Shown: one piece after another, positions 21,101-31,621 of the stretch
Layout: each line of letters opens with the position of its first letter
Position numbering within the stretch: the first letter of the stretch is position 1
NCBI GenBank assembly: GCA_030268105.1
Contig: BSDZ01000121.1
Span: 58,212-122,211, forward strand
Reading direction: 5' to 3'
DNA: 64,000 nt
Source of the DNA: Volvox africanus
Taxonomy: Eukaryota > Chlorophyta > Chlorophyceae > Chlamydomonadales > Volvocaceae
Notes under the pieces: generated by a model
Seen by the model: only the letters and a program-made list of their open reading frames with translations
What the model was told of the DNA's origin: nothing
Database searches by the model: none
Translations under genes and position numbers: made by a program

Positions 21101-24100
21101 GGGGTGGTGGTGATGGGGGTGGTGGTGATGTGGGAGGTGGTGATGGGGGTCCACTTGCCTGCGACCAGCATTGATGGAATGCACCAGCCAGGAAAATAGT
21201 AAGGAAGGATGGTGTACCATTGCACGTGCTTCATTCCGTGCACCGATCATGCATGTGAGGAATACCCAGTATTATTAGGCAGCCGCCTCACGGCCATCAG
21301 TTGCACGATGATATTAATTTCAGTTGATAACGTAATCAACTGGCTAGGTACATTATTCTAAATCACAACAACCTGCAAAGTAAGGTGGTGCTTAGTAGCT
21401 GTCCAGTAATATGGCGGCACACAAAACAAATTAACACGCACTCAATAAAGAATATATAGACGATCAAAAACACGTGAGCGAGGCGGCAGTCGGAATAACG
21501 AAGGCCGCCATGTGGATGAAGGTTGCCACGGCCGCCGGATGCATGAGAATCGGCGACAGACTGGTGAAAACAGCCCCAAATGAATGTCGTACAGTATAAA
21601 TAATCTGTACATAGGCACTACAGCGCAATGCCAGAATTCATGAGGCCTTTTTAAGCGACCACCTACGATGACATAGACGGGTCACTCAAACAGACAATTA
21701 TGAGCAACCTAATGATTCCCAACTACCACATACAAACCCTTACACCGATGGGGGTGGTGGTGGTGAGTGTTACATATTACATACCACAAGGAGCAATTAT
21801 CTGTTGATGCAAACAACTGTGCAGCGTTAGGCAGGTAGGTGGAAAGGTTGGGTATGCGGTATACATAGAATAGGAAAGTGGGTATGAAGATACCCACCCT
21901 GAAGCAGACTTTGTCCACATATGTGCTTGTATTTGTAGGTCCACAAACGCCAGTCAGTGGGTTAAGCTTCAAGTAACAGTAGTTGCCATCTGTGTGAACA
22001 AAGAACTCGCATCTTGAGTCTTGACTGCATGCATTACTGCAACTCTGTAGACTGATGTTTGTGGCAAAGGAAGGACACGCTTTGGCGATGTCACCCACGT
22101 GGTCTCCTTTTACGTCATAATCTGCAGCACATTGGTACTGGCCACCTGCATCCATCCACACACACATCAAGAGCGGAGGGCATACAATCTCAAAGGCACG
22201 ACATTTGGCTCTTCAGAATTTATCTCAGGACACAACCAACATACATTATACATCCGAGGAAAAATAATGATCCCATATTTCATCGGCCCAAATTGAAGTT
22301 GCTGTGGTGAAGTCAGTATGGGGCTGGGTGGCACCTGTATACATGAGGATTATGATATCCATCGTCATCATAGTGACTTGCTTGCAAGCCCACTGTGATA
22401 GGAGATTTCTATTGGACGTCACTGAACCTCTGCTGTGTGGCATCCACCACTCACCGCCTAATGATGAATAAATGCGCGTAAACCTTTACCCCCTTTACAT
22501 CCTCGGGGCCCAGCTGTTTATCAAAACTGCTACAAATAAGATCAACATTGGGACCCCAGGGGCCAGGGAAAGAATGCTGCACCCACCTTCACACTTATTA
22601 TTCCAGTCAGCACACATGATACGCCAAACACACATCATTTTGTGTCTTCAAATTAGTGCAGAGTTGCTTGAGGAGGTATAGAGTTGTAGCCCTCTCCCCA
22701 AACCACCATACAGAGTGTGTAGATGCATGCCCATCAACATGCAGCTGCTGATTGAACTTATCCTATCTTGTGCGCGACCCCCGACCTATCTACCTACCAT
22801 GCGTACTTTCCACCCAGGCCGTCCCTACCCTGCTGGCTCTATCTGGATCCCTGCAACACCAGCCTTTGATGACCTTAACTCCCTGACCTATCCCTTGACC
22901 TATTTTGACCTCGATTGATCTCTTGATTTTGATGAATAGCTTCGTTCCTATACCATGGCCTGTACATACCATAGTTTGGGCGCACGAAGCAAAGTACATC
23001 CACGTAGTTTGGGCTGTAGTTATTGCTTCCAGCGGTTCCATTAAGAAACGAATACTTAAGATAGCACTTGCGGTCAAGAGTTCGCACAGAAAAGGTACAC
23101 CTGTAGGAATGATCAATTTGCAGTTGCAAATGAAATGTACACCCAGTTGCATGCATGCATGTATGCTTTATGCATGAACCATATGTATGCATGGGATACA
23201 TGTACAATGCACTGCATGACATATGTATATACGTACTTTATAATGGACCATGCTCTAATAACAAGAAAGAGCTCACCAGAAAGAGCTTACATCAGGATTA
23301 GATGTCCTAATCATGATCACGATACTACACTTACACATTACACCGCATTGCATAGTATACACATACTTCATGCGCGCGCATACACACACACACACACACA
23401 CAAGGCATACTAATACGTGACATACAAGAATGAATGAATGATGCACCTTCAGGGCATTCTTTTAAACATTGTCGAGACATTTTATTTGTTTGGTCCTCCA
23501 CATATGTTTATATACATATATACATGTATACGTGTATATATAAATATATATACATACCTAGTATTCGCGCCCTGTCACTCAAGCGACATTAGATGATGAT
23601 GCAAATAAATTGTGCAGATGAATGCATGACCAGTTCAGGAAAGCATGCATGCCAGCTATGGAACTACATCTGCTAAGCGTAATACGTAACGACTGTCGTG
23701 CATGCACGATGCATATACATACTCATGATAAGGCAGCGAGCATCATATGTTATACCTATATACCTACATGGGCTCATTGTAACACTCCTGGCGACAAGCG
23801 AGATAGTCGACTGTTTGGTTAATGATTCGAATGTCCTTTCCAAGGAAGTCAATTTTAGCGTAGCAGCCCCAAGGCAGAGCTGGTGCTACAGGCGGTGATG
23901 GTGGTGGTGGTGATGCCAGAAGCGGTTTAGGAGGTGGTTGAGGCCGCGGTAAAGGAAGCTGTGGTGGAGGTGGTGATGGTGGCTTCGGTGATGGGGGTGG
24001 TGGTGATGGGGGTGGTGGTGATGTGGGAGGTGGTGATGGGGGTCCACTTGCCTGCGACCAGCATTGATGGAATGCACCAGCCAGGAAAATAGTAAGGAAG

Positions 24101-27100
24101 GATGGTGTACCATTGCACGTGCTTCATTCCGTGCACCGATCATGCATGTGAGGAATACCCAGTATTATTAGGCAGCCGCCTCACGGCCATCAGTTGCACG
24201 ATGATATTAATTTCAGTTGATAACGTAATCAACTGGCTAGGTACATTATTCTAAATCACAACAACCTGCAAAGTAAGGTGGTGCTTAGTAGCTGTCCAGT
24301 AATATGGCGGCACACAAAACAAATTAACACGCACTCAATAAAGAATATATAGACGATCAAAAACACGTGAGCGAGGCGGCAGTCGGAATAACGAAGGCCG
24401 CCATGTGGATGAAGGTTGCCACGGCCGCCGGATGCATGAGAATCGGCGACAGACTGGTGAAAACAGCCCCAAATGAATGTCGTACAGTATAAATAATCTG
24501 TACATAGGCACTACAGCGCAATGCCAGAATTCATGAGGCCTTTTTAAGCGACCACCTACGATGACATAGACGGGTCACTCAAACAGACAATTATGAGCAA
24601 CCTAATGATTCCCAACTACCACATACAAACCCTTACACCGATGGGGGTGGTGGTGGTGAGTGTTACATATTACATACCACAAGGAGCAATTATCTGTTGA
24701 TGCAAACAACTGTGCAGCGTTAGGCAGGTAGGTGGAAAGGTTGGGTATGCGGTATACATAGAATAGGAAAGTGGGTATGAAGATACCCACCCTGAAGCAG
24801 ACTTTGTCCACATATGTGCTTGTATTTGTAGGTCCACAAACGCCAGTCAGTGGGTTAAGCTTCAAGTAACAGTAGTTGCCATCTGTGTGAACAAAGAACT
24901 CGCATCTTGAGTCTTGACTGCATGCATTACTGCAACTCTGTAGACTGATGTTTGTGGCAAAGGAAGGACACGCTTTGGCGATGTCACCCACGTGGTCTCC
25001 TTTTACGTCATAATCTGCAGCACATTGGTACTGGCCACCTGCATCGATCCACACACACATCAAGAGCGGAGGGCATACAATCTCAAAGGCACGACATTTG
25101 GCTCTTCAGAATTTATCTCAGGACACAACCAACATACATTATACATCCGAGGAAAAATAATGATCCCATATTTCATCGGCCCAAATTGAAGTTGCTGTGG
25201 TGAAGTCAGTATGGGGCTGGGTGGCACCTGTATACATGAGGATTATGATATCCATCGTCATCATAGTGACTTGCTTGCAAGCCCACTGTGATAGGAGATT
25301 TCTATTGGACGTCACTGAACCTCTGCTGTGTGGCATCCACCACTCACCGCCTAATGATGAATAAATGCGCGTAAACCTTTACCCCCTTTACATCCTCGGG
25401 GCCCAGCTGTTTATCAAAACTGCTACAAATAAGATCAACATTGGGACCCCAGGGGCCAGGGAAAGAATGCTGCACCCACCTTCACACTTATTATTCCAGT
25501 CAGCACACATGATACGCCAAACACACATCATTTTGTGTCTTCAAATTAGTGCAGAGTTGCTTGAGGAGGTATAGAGTTGTAGCCCTCTCCCCAAACCACC
25601 ATACAGAGTGTGTAGATGCATGCCCATCAACATGCAGCTGCTGATTGAACTTATCCTATCTTGTGCGCGACCCCCGACCTATCTACCTACCATGCGTACT
25701 TTCCACCCAGGCCGTCCCTACCCTGCTGGCTCTATCTGGATCCCTGCAACACCAGCCTTTGATGACCTTAACTCCCTGACCTATCCCTTGACCTATTTTG
25801 ACCTCGATTGATCTCTTGATTTTGATGAATAGCTTCGTTCCTATACCATGGCCTGTACATACCATAGTTTGGGCGCACGAAGCAAAGTACATCCACGTAG
25901 TTTGGGCTGTAGTTATTGCTTCCAGCGGTTCCATTAAGAAACGAATACTTAAGATAGCACTTGCGGTCAAGAGTTCGCACAGAAAAGGTACACCTGTAGG
26001 AATGATCAATTTGCAGTTGCAAATGAAATGTACACCCAGTTGCATGCATGCATGTATGCTTTATGCATGAACCATATGTATGCATGGGATACATGTACAA
26101 TGCACTGCATGACATATGTATATACGTACTTTATAATGGACCATGCTCTAATAACAAGAAAGAGCTCACCAGAAAGAGCTTACATCAGGATTAGATGTCC
26201 TAATCATGATCACGATACTACACTTACACATTACACCGCATTGCATAGTATACACATACTTCATGCGCGCGCATACACACACACACACACACACAAGGCA
26301 TACTAATACGTGACATACAAGAATGAATGAATGATGCACCTTCAGGGCATTCTTTTAAACATTGTCGAGACATTTTATTTGTTTGGTCCTCCACATATGT
26401 TTATATACATATATACATGTATACGTGTATATATAAATATATATACATACCTAGTATTCGCGCCCTGTCACTCAAGCGACATTAGATGATGATGCAAATA
26501 AATTGTGCAGATGAATGCATGACCAGTTCAGGAAAGCATGCATGCCAGCTATGGAACTACATCTGCTAAGCGTAATACGTAACGACTGTCGTGCATGCAC
26601 GATGCATATACATACTCATGATAAGGCAGCGAGCATCATATGTTATACCTATATACCTACATGGGCTCATTGTAACACTCCTGGCGACAAGCGAGATAGT
26701 CGACTGTTTGGTTAATGATTCGAATGTCCTTTCCAAGGAAGTCAATTTTAGCGTAGCAGCCCCAAGGCAGAGCTGGTGCTACAGGCGGTGATGGTGGTGG
26801 TGGTGATGCCAGAAGCGGTTTAGGAGGTGGTTGAGGCCGCGGTAAAGGAAGCTGTGGTGGAGGTGGTGATGGTGGCTTCGGTGATGGGGGTGGTGGTGAT
26901 GGGGGTGGTGGTGATGTGGGAGGTGGTGATGGGGGTCCACTTGCCTGCGACCAGCAGTGAGGGAATGCACCAGCCAGGAAAATAGTAAGGAAGGATGGTG
27001 TACCATTGCACGTGCTTCATTCCGTGCACCGATCATGCATGTGAGGAATACCCAGTATTATTAGGCAGCCGCCTCACGGCCATCAGTTGCACGATGATAT

Positions 27101-30100
27101 TAATTTCAGCTGATAACGTAATCAACTGGCTAGGTACATTATTCTAAATCACAACAACCTGCAAAGTAAGGTGGTGCTTAGTAGCTGTCCAGTAATATGG
27201 CGGCACACAAAACAAATTAACACGCACTCAATAAAGAATATATAGACGATCAAAAACACGTGAGCGAGGCGGCAGTCGGAATAACGAAGGCCGCCATGTG
27301 GATGAAGGTTGCCACGGCCGCCGGATGCATGAGAATCGGCGACAGACTGGTGAAAACAGCCCCAAATGAATGTCGTACAGTATAAATAATCTGTACATAG
27401 GCACTACAGCGCAATGCCAGAATTCATGAGGCCTTTTTAAGCGACCACCTACGATGACATAGACGGGTCACTCAAACAGACAATTATGAGCAACCTAATG
27501 ATTCCCAACTACCACATACAAACCCTTACACCGATGGGGGTGGTGGTGGTGAGTGTTACATATTACATACCACAAGGAGCAATTATCTGTTGATGCAAAC
27601 AACTGTGCAGCGTTAGGCAGGTAGGTGGAAAGGTTGGGTATGCGGTATACATAGAATAGGAAAGTGGGTATGAAGATACCCACCCTGAAGCAGACTTTGT
27701 CCACATATGTGCTTGTATTTGTAGGTCCACAAACGCCAGTCAGTGGGTTAAGCTTCAAGTAACAGTAGTTGCCATCTGTGTGAACAAAGAACTCGCATCT
27801 TGAGTCTTGACTGCATGCATTACTGCAACTCTGTAGACTGATGTTTGTGGCAAAGGAAGGACACGCTTTGGCGATGTCACCCACGTGGTCTCCTTTTACG
27901 TCATAATCTGCAGCACATTGGTACTGGCCACCTGCATCGATCCACACACACATCAAGAGCGGAGGGCATACAATCTCAAAGGCACGACATTTGGCTCTTC
28001 AGAATTTATCTCAGGACACAACCAACATACATTATACATCCGAGGAAAAATAATGATCCCATATTTCATCGGCCCAAATTGAAGTTGCTGTGGTGAAGTC
28101 AGTATGGGGCTGGGTGGCACCTGTATACATGAGGATTATGATATCCATCGTCATCATAGTGACTTGCTTGCAAGCCCACTGTGATAGGAGATTTCTATTG
28201 GACGTCACTGAACCTCTGCTGTGTGGCATCCACCACTCACCGCCTAATGATGAATAAATGCGCGTAAACCTTTACCCCCTTTACATCCTCGGGGCCCAGC
28301 TGTTTATCAAAACTGCTACAAATAAGATCAACATTGGGACCCCAGGGGCCAGGGAAAGAATGCTGCACCCACCTTCACACTTATTATTCCAGTCAGCACA
28401 CATGATACGCCAAACACACATCATTTTGTGTCTTCAAATTAGTGCAGAGTTGCTTGAGGAGGTATAGAGTTGTAGCCCTCTCCCCAAACCACCATACAGA
28501 GTGTGTAGATGCATGCCCATCAACATGCAGCTGCTGATTGAACTTATCCTATCTTGTGCGCGACCCCCGACCTATCTACCTACCATGCGTACTTTCCACC
28601 CAGGCCGTCCCTACCCTGCTGGCTCTATCTGGATCCCTGCAACACCAGCCTTTGATGACCTTAACTCCCTGACCTATCCCTTGACCTATTTTGACCTCGA
28701 TTGATCTCTTGATTTTGATGAATAGCTTCGTTCCTATACCATGGCCTGTACATACCATAGTTTGGGCGCACGAAGCAAAGTACATCCACGTAGTTTGGGC
28801 TGTAGTTATTGCTTCCAGCGGTTCCATTAAGAAACGAATACTTAAGATAGCACTTGCGGTCAAGAGTTCGCACAGAAAAGGTACACCTGTAGGAATGATC
28901 AATTTGCAGTTGCAAATGAAATGTACACCCAGTTGCATGCATGCATGTATGCTTTATGCATGAACCATATGTATGCATGGGATACATGTACAATGCACTG
29001 CATGACATATGTATATACGTACTTTATAATGGACCATGCTCTAATAACAAGAAAGAGCTCACCAGAAAGAGCTTACATCAGGATTAGATGTCCTAATCAT
29101 GATCACGATACTACACTTACACATTACACCGCATTGCATAGTATACACATACTTCATGCGCGCGCATACACACACACACACACACAAGGCATACTAATAC
29201 GTGACATACAAGAATGAATGAATGATGCACCTTCAGGGCATTCTTTTAAACATTGTCGAGACATTTTATTTGTTTGGTCCTCCACATATGTTTATATACA
29301 TATATACATGTATACGTGTATAAATGTGTATATAGGTACCTACATTCTATATGTGTATATATAAATATATATACATACCTAGGCCAGGCGAAAGCCTGTG
29401 AGGGCTCGCTGGCCCTAGTGAGAGGGGGAGCACGTGGCAGGACAGACAGACAAAGCCACGTGTTCCTCCCCTGCGCTGTGGCTCGGTCCGGTCAGGACCC
29501 CCGGTGCTCGTCTTTGAAGGGTGAGTCGCCCACAGTGTAACACCCAAAATACCTAGTATTCGCGCCGTGTCACTCAAACGACATTAGATGATGATGCAAA
29601 TAAATTGTGCAGATGAATGCATGACCAGTTCAGGAAAGCATGCATGCCAGCTATGGAACTACATCTGCTAAACGTAATACGTAACGACTGTCGTGCATGC
29701 ACGATGCATATACATACTCATGATAAGGCAGGGAGCATCATATGTTATACCTATGTACCTACATGGGCTCATTGTAACACTCCTGGCGACAAGCGAGATA
29801 GTCGACTGTTTGGTTAATGATTCGAATGTCCTTTCCAAGGAAGTCAATTTTAGCGTAGCAGCCCCAAGGCAGAGCTGGTGCTACAGGCGGTATTGTCACT
29901 GCCTGCTGATGGGCAACAGCAGACATGCACGTACACCTTCACATTAGTAAGGGTGACATCATGAGAATCCCAAAACCCTTATGCCAACATATGCCAGATC
30001 CTGTCTGACTGGGTGGGGCTGTACCCCCTGATAAGGGAGAGTAACTGTGGTATCTCATATCGATTATGGATCTTGATCTGTCTTTTACTCACGAGCCCTC

Positions 30101-31621
30101 TGTTTGATGGATGATGAGACAACACCGATATATTCTGTCGTCTGCTGTGCATGTCCATCCTATATAATATATGTTATATATATATATAATGATATTATTT
30201 TTATTATTGTCAATTCATGATAATGATTATGCTGTCTAATCCTGACGTTAAATCACAAGCTCCTTCTTAGAGCATGATACAGCAAATACACCTACATTCA
30301 GCCACAAGGTTTCACCCAGCGAGCGTACGTATCCCATGCATGGGCTGACGCACTCCATTATCACGTACCATACGGCAGTACCTGAACGGCAGTAGTATAG
30401 CCAGTTGAGGAGGACAGGTCCCTCCTCGCCGTCCCAGAGACGCCTGCTGCTGGGTGAAAGAAAGATCTCAATCGTTGGCTTGAGGAATAAGTGCAAGCAT
30501 ATGTACCTTCAATTATTTGTGAGATCGCAGCGCCCCAATCGATCTTATCCTAGATACCAGTGGCTCGTTGGCGGCGACCAAGGCTGTCGGAAGGTGCACC
30601 CACGCGTTCGCTCAATTTGCTTCACACCAGTAAACGACTAAACCCCGTGCTTTCGCTCGTTAAGGCCTGTTATGAACACACAGCCAGGCGCACGCACGGC
30701 TGGCGATGGCCCGCTTGCCTAAACAAGATGAAGCTTGTAAGAACAGATAGCACTTGGCGTCACGTATGTAGCAAGTCTGACAAATGCAAGGGCGTAGCGT
30801 TGCCAAAGACATGCGCTGATAAGATGGAAGCAGGGGTAATTAGACGTAACGACTTATCATAGGAGAAAAATGCAATACATACATATATAGATATATACAT
30901 GTATATATACACTGGATCGAGTGACGGGAGGTGCGCACAGCAGGATGAACAGGCTAAGCCATGTGTATGTTCCACCCTGCTGCGCTGTGGTAGGTTTGGC
31001 CCGGTCAGGGTCCCCGGTGCTTATCCTTTCAGGGCACGTCGCCCACAGTGTAACACCTTATAATACATGTTAAAAGCCGTATGACTAAACAAGGAAGTTG
31101 CATCCGCAAAAGATGTAGCTCGCTCAATCAGCACCCATTCCCTTGTTGGGCATCCATGCATTTATGGTCTTATGCATATAAATTGTTCCGGCTCTCTTGC
31201 AACAGAGATGGGCGGGTAAAAATCGGTATGTATGAAGTAAGTAATGCAGACCAGCTTGGTACTTGGCTTGAAGTCTGGTTTATTAGGGGGTTCGTCGTTC
31301 CCATTCTAAGACCGTAATGACGTAGTTTTGAAATCCTAGTATAAAACGTAGCATAGCATACACAATCAACGTGGGTATGGATTGAAAGACCAAGATATTT
31401 AGGCAAGACGAGATCAGCTTGTAAGTCCACGACTTCTTTCAACTTCTGAGGATGTGAACATGGGTTTTAGTGGTGCTTTAACACAAGGACGCGCCCTTCC
31501 CTGCCATTGCCTAATCCTAAACTACCTAGTACATACATCGCTATCTCCCTTATGTTTGCCACTTACCTGCAAATGGCAAAACAAACACGAAAATAGCCAA
31601 CATCTTGAATGACATCAACAT
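14706..31621 (-). CDS. Secreted multi-PAN/Apple-domain protein with proline-rich hinges (spliced gene)
   Basis: The model is built from splice sites and phase. The signal-peptide exon is 31621-31567. Five cassettes follow, each with three exons (hinge+PAN-a first half, PAN-a second half, PAN-b), then a short hinge exon (15518-15452) and a C-terminal exon (15121-14706). A small exon at 30443-30382 is tentative. All listed junctions use GT-AG and agree in phase. Each PAN/Apple domain has the usual Cys spacing; examples are CYAKIDF...CRQEC...MCTFSV...KCYLKY...VLCF and CAADYD...CPSF...CSNAC...CEFF...YCYLKL...VCFR. The product is about 1250 residues: ten PAN domains, SPPPP hinges and N-glycosylation sites, secreted to the wall or matrix. 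PAN domains bind proteins or carbohydrates; the ligand here is unknown. Introns are long and carry CA and TA microsatellites. Confidence 0.8.
15452..15518 (-). CDS. PAN gene, short proline hinge exon
   Basis: 67 bases: acceptor GTCGCAG|GCAAGT (phase 0), donor CCAG|GTAAAT (phase 1). It codes ASGPPSPPPPSPPPPSPSLP followed by SP. It is homologous to the start of the longer hinge exons of the cassettes but lacks the following PAN half-domain. Read in other frames the same DNA gives His-rich ORFs, which are artefacts. Confidence 0.75.
16112..18265 (-). CDS. PAN gene cassette 5 (3'-most): hinge + PAN-a + PAN-b
   Basis: Exons 18265-17982 (284 b; phase 0 in, 2 out), 17314-17184 (131 b; 2 in, 1 out) and 16359-16112 (248 b; 1 in, 0 out) total 663 bases, 221 codons. 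The hinge is SGPPSPPPTSPPPP plus KPPSPPPPQLPLPRPQPPPK. PAN-a is split at EPM|CTF. PAN-b carries FVHTDGNYCYLKL. A possible additional small exon (near 16845, reading IMCADWNNKCE) does not fit the phases and is left out. Confidence 0.78.
19005..21158 (-). CDS. PAN gene cassette 4
   Basis: Exons 21158-20875, 20207-20077 and 19252-19005, each exactly 2893 bp from its counterpart in cassette 5. The only coding difference noticed is FVHKDGN instead of FVHTDGN (a G to T change on the plus strand at about 19098), so this copy is marked by a Lys. Confidence 0.78.
21898..24051 (-). CDS. PAN gene cassette 3
   Basis: Exons 24051-23768, 23100-22970 and 22145-21898, again at 2893-bp spacing. Coding sequence is as in cassette 5; the intron base just before PAN-b (ATCCATCC) is shared with cassette 4 but not with 1, 2 and 5 (ATCGATCC). 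Confidence 0.78.
24791..26944 (-). CDS. PAN gene cassette 2
   Basis: Exons 26944-26661, 25993-25863 and 25038-24791. The intron just upstream of the hinge exon reads CAGCAGTGAGGG, shared with the short hinge exon at 15518, where cassettes 3-5 have CAGCATTGATGG. Confidence 0.78.
27684..29902 (-). CDS. PAN gene cassette 1 (5'-most), without long hinge
   Basis: Exons 29902-29763 (140 b; phase 0 in, 2 out), 28886-28756 and 27931-27684. The first exon starts AVTIPPVAPALPWGC and lacks the SPPPP hinge of the other cassettes but keeps their phase. Homology to the array ends within CGGCGGT at about 29892. The intron after the first exon carries a 166-bp insertion (29383-29548) and extra TA repeats that the other copies lack. 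Confidence 0.75.
29383..29548. mobile_element. 166-bp short interspersed insertion with 8-bp target duplication
   Basis: The other array units read ...ATACATACCTAGTATTCG. Here ATACCTAG occurs at 29375-29382 and again at 29549-29556, with 166 GC-rich bases between. The inserted DNA ends CGCCCACAGTGTAACACCCAAA. A related copy lies at 30911-31057. No terminal inverted repeats or coding capacity were seen; a SINE-like origin is plausible. Confidence 0.75.
30382..30443 (-). CDS. PAN gene, tentative second exon
   Basis: CACCCAGCAG|GCGTCT acceptor and TTCAG|GTACTG donor. With the phase-1 signal exon it would add about 20 residues (GVSGTARRDLSSSTGYTTAV...) and leave in phase 0, as cassette 1 needs. 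The donor is not strong and the product has no domain, so this exon is a guess based on phase. Confidence 0.3.
30911..31057. mobile_element. Second copy of the short interspersed repeat
   Basis: Shares CTGCGCTGTGG, CCGGTCAGG, CCCCGGTGCT and GTCGCCCACAGTGTAACACC with the 29383-29548 insertion, in the same order and spacing. The 5' parts are more diverged. Flanks are AT-rich and no target duplication could be made out. Confidence 0.6.
31567..31621 (-). CDS. PAN gene, signal-peptide exon
   Basis: ATG at 31621 reads MLMSFKMLAIFVFVLPFA, a clear signal peptide, followed by a perfect donor GCAG|GTAAGT in phase 1. A second in-frame ATG lies six codons in. The exon fits secretion of the downstream PAN domains; the link to them is inferred from strand, order and compatible phase. 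Confidence 0.6.

Larger units (their letters stand above)
15872..29892. repeat. Tandem array of 2893-bp units (nearly five copies)
   Basis: Unit starts are at 15872, 18765, 21658, 24551 and 27444; equivalent points are exactly 2893 bp apart four times. Copies are almost identical, introns included. The first unit loses collinearity left of 15872, where only 15430-15870 is recognisably related, with deletions. The last unit ends at about 29892 and holds an insertion. Each unit contains one cassette of the PAN gene, a (CA)n run (for example 17597-17617) and a TA-rich run (17720-17770). Confidence 0.97.

Noticed and set aside
15872..29892. CRISPR-like or satellite array
   Set aside because: Units are 2.9 kb, contain exons and introns in fixed order, and no short repeat-spacer pattern exists; the DNA is eukaryotic.
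31170..31442. Minus-strand 90-codon ORF as an exon of the PAN gene
   Set aside because: No acceptor or donor in phase, no cysteine pattern, and many leucine- and threonine-rich filler codons.
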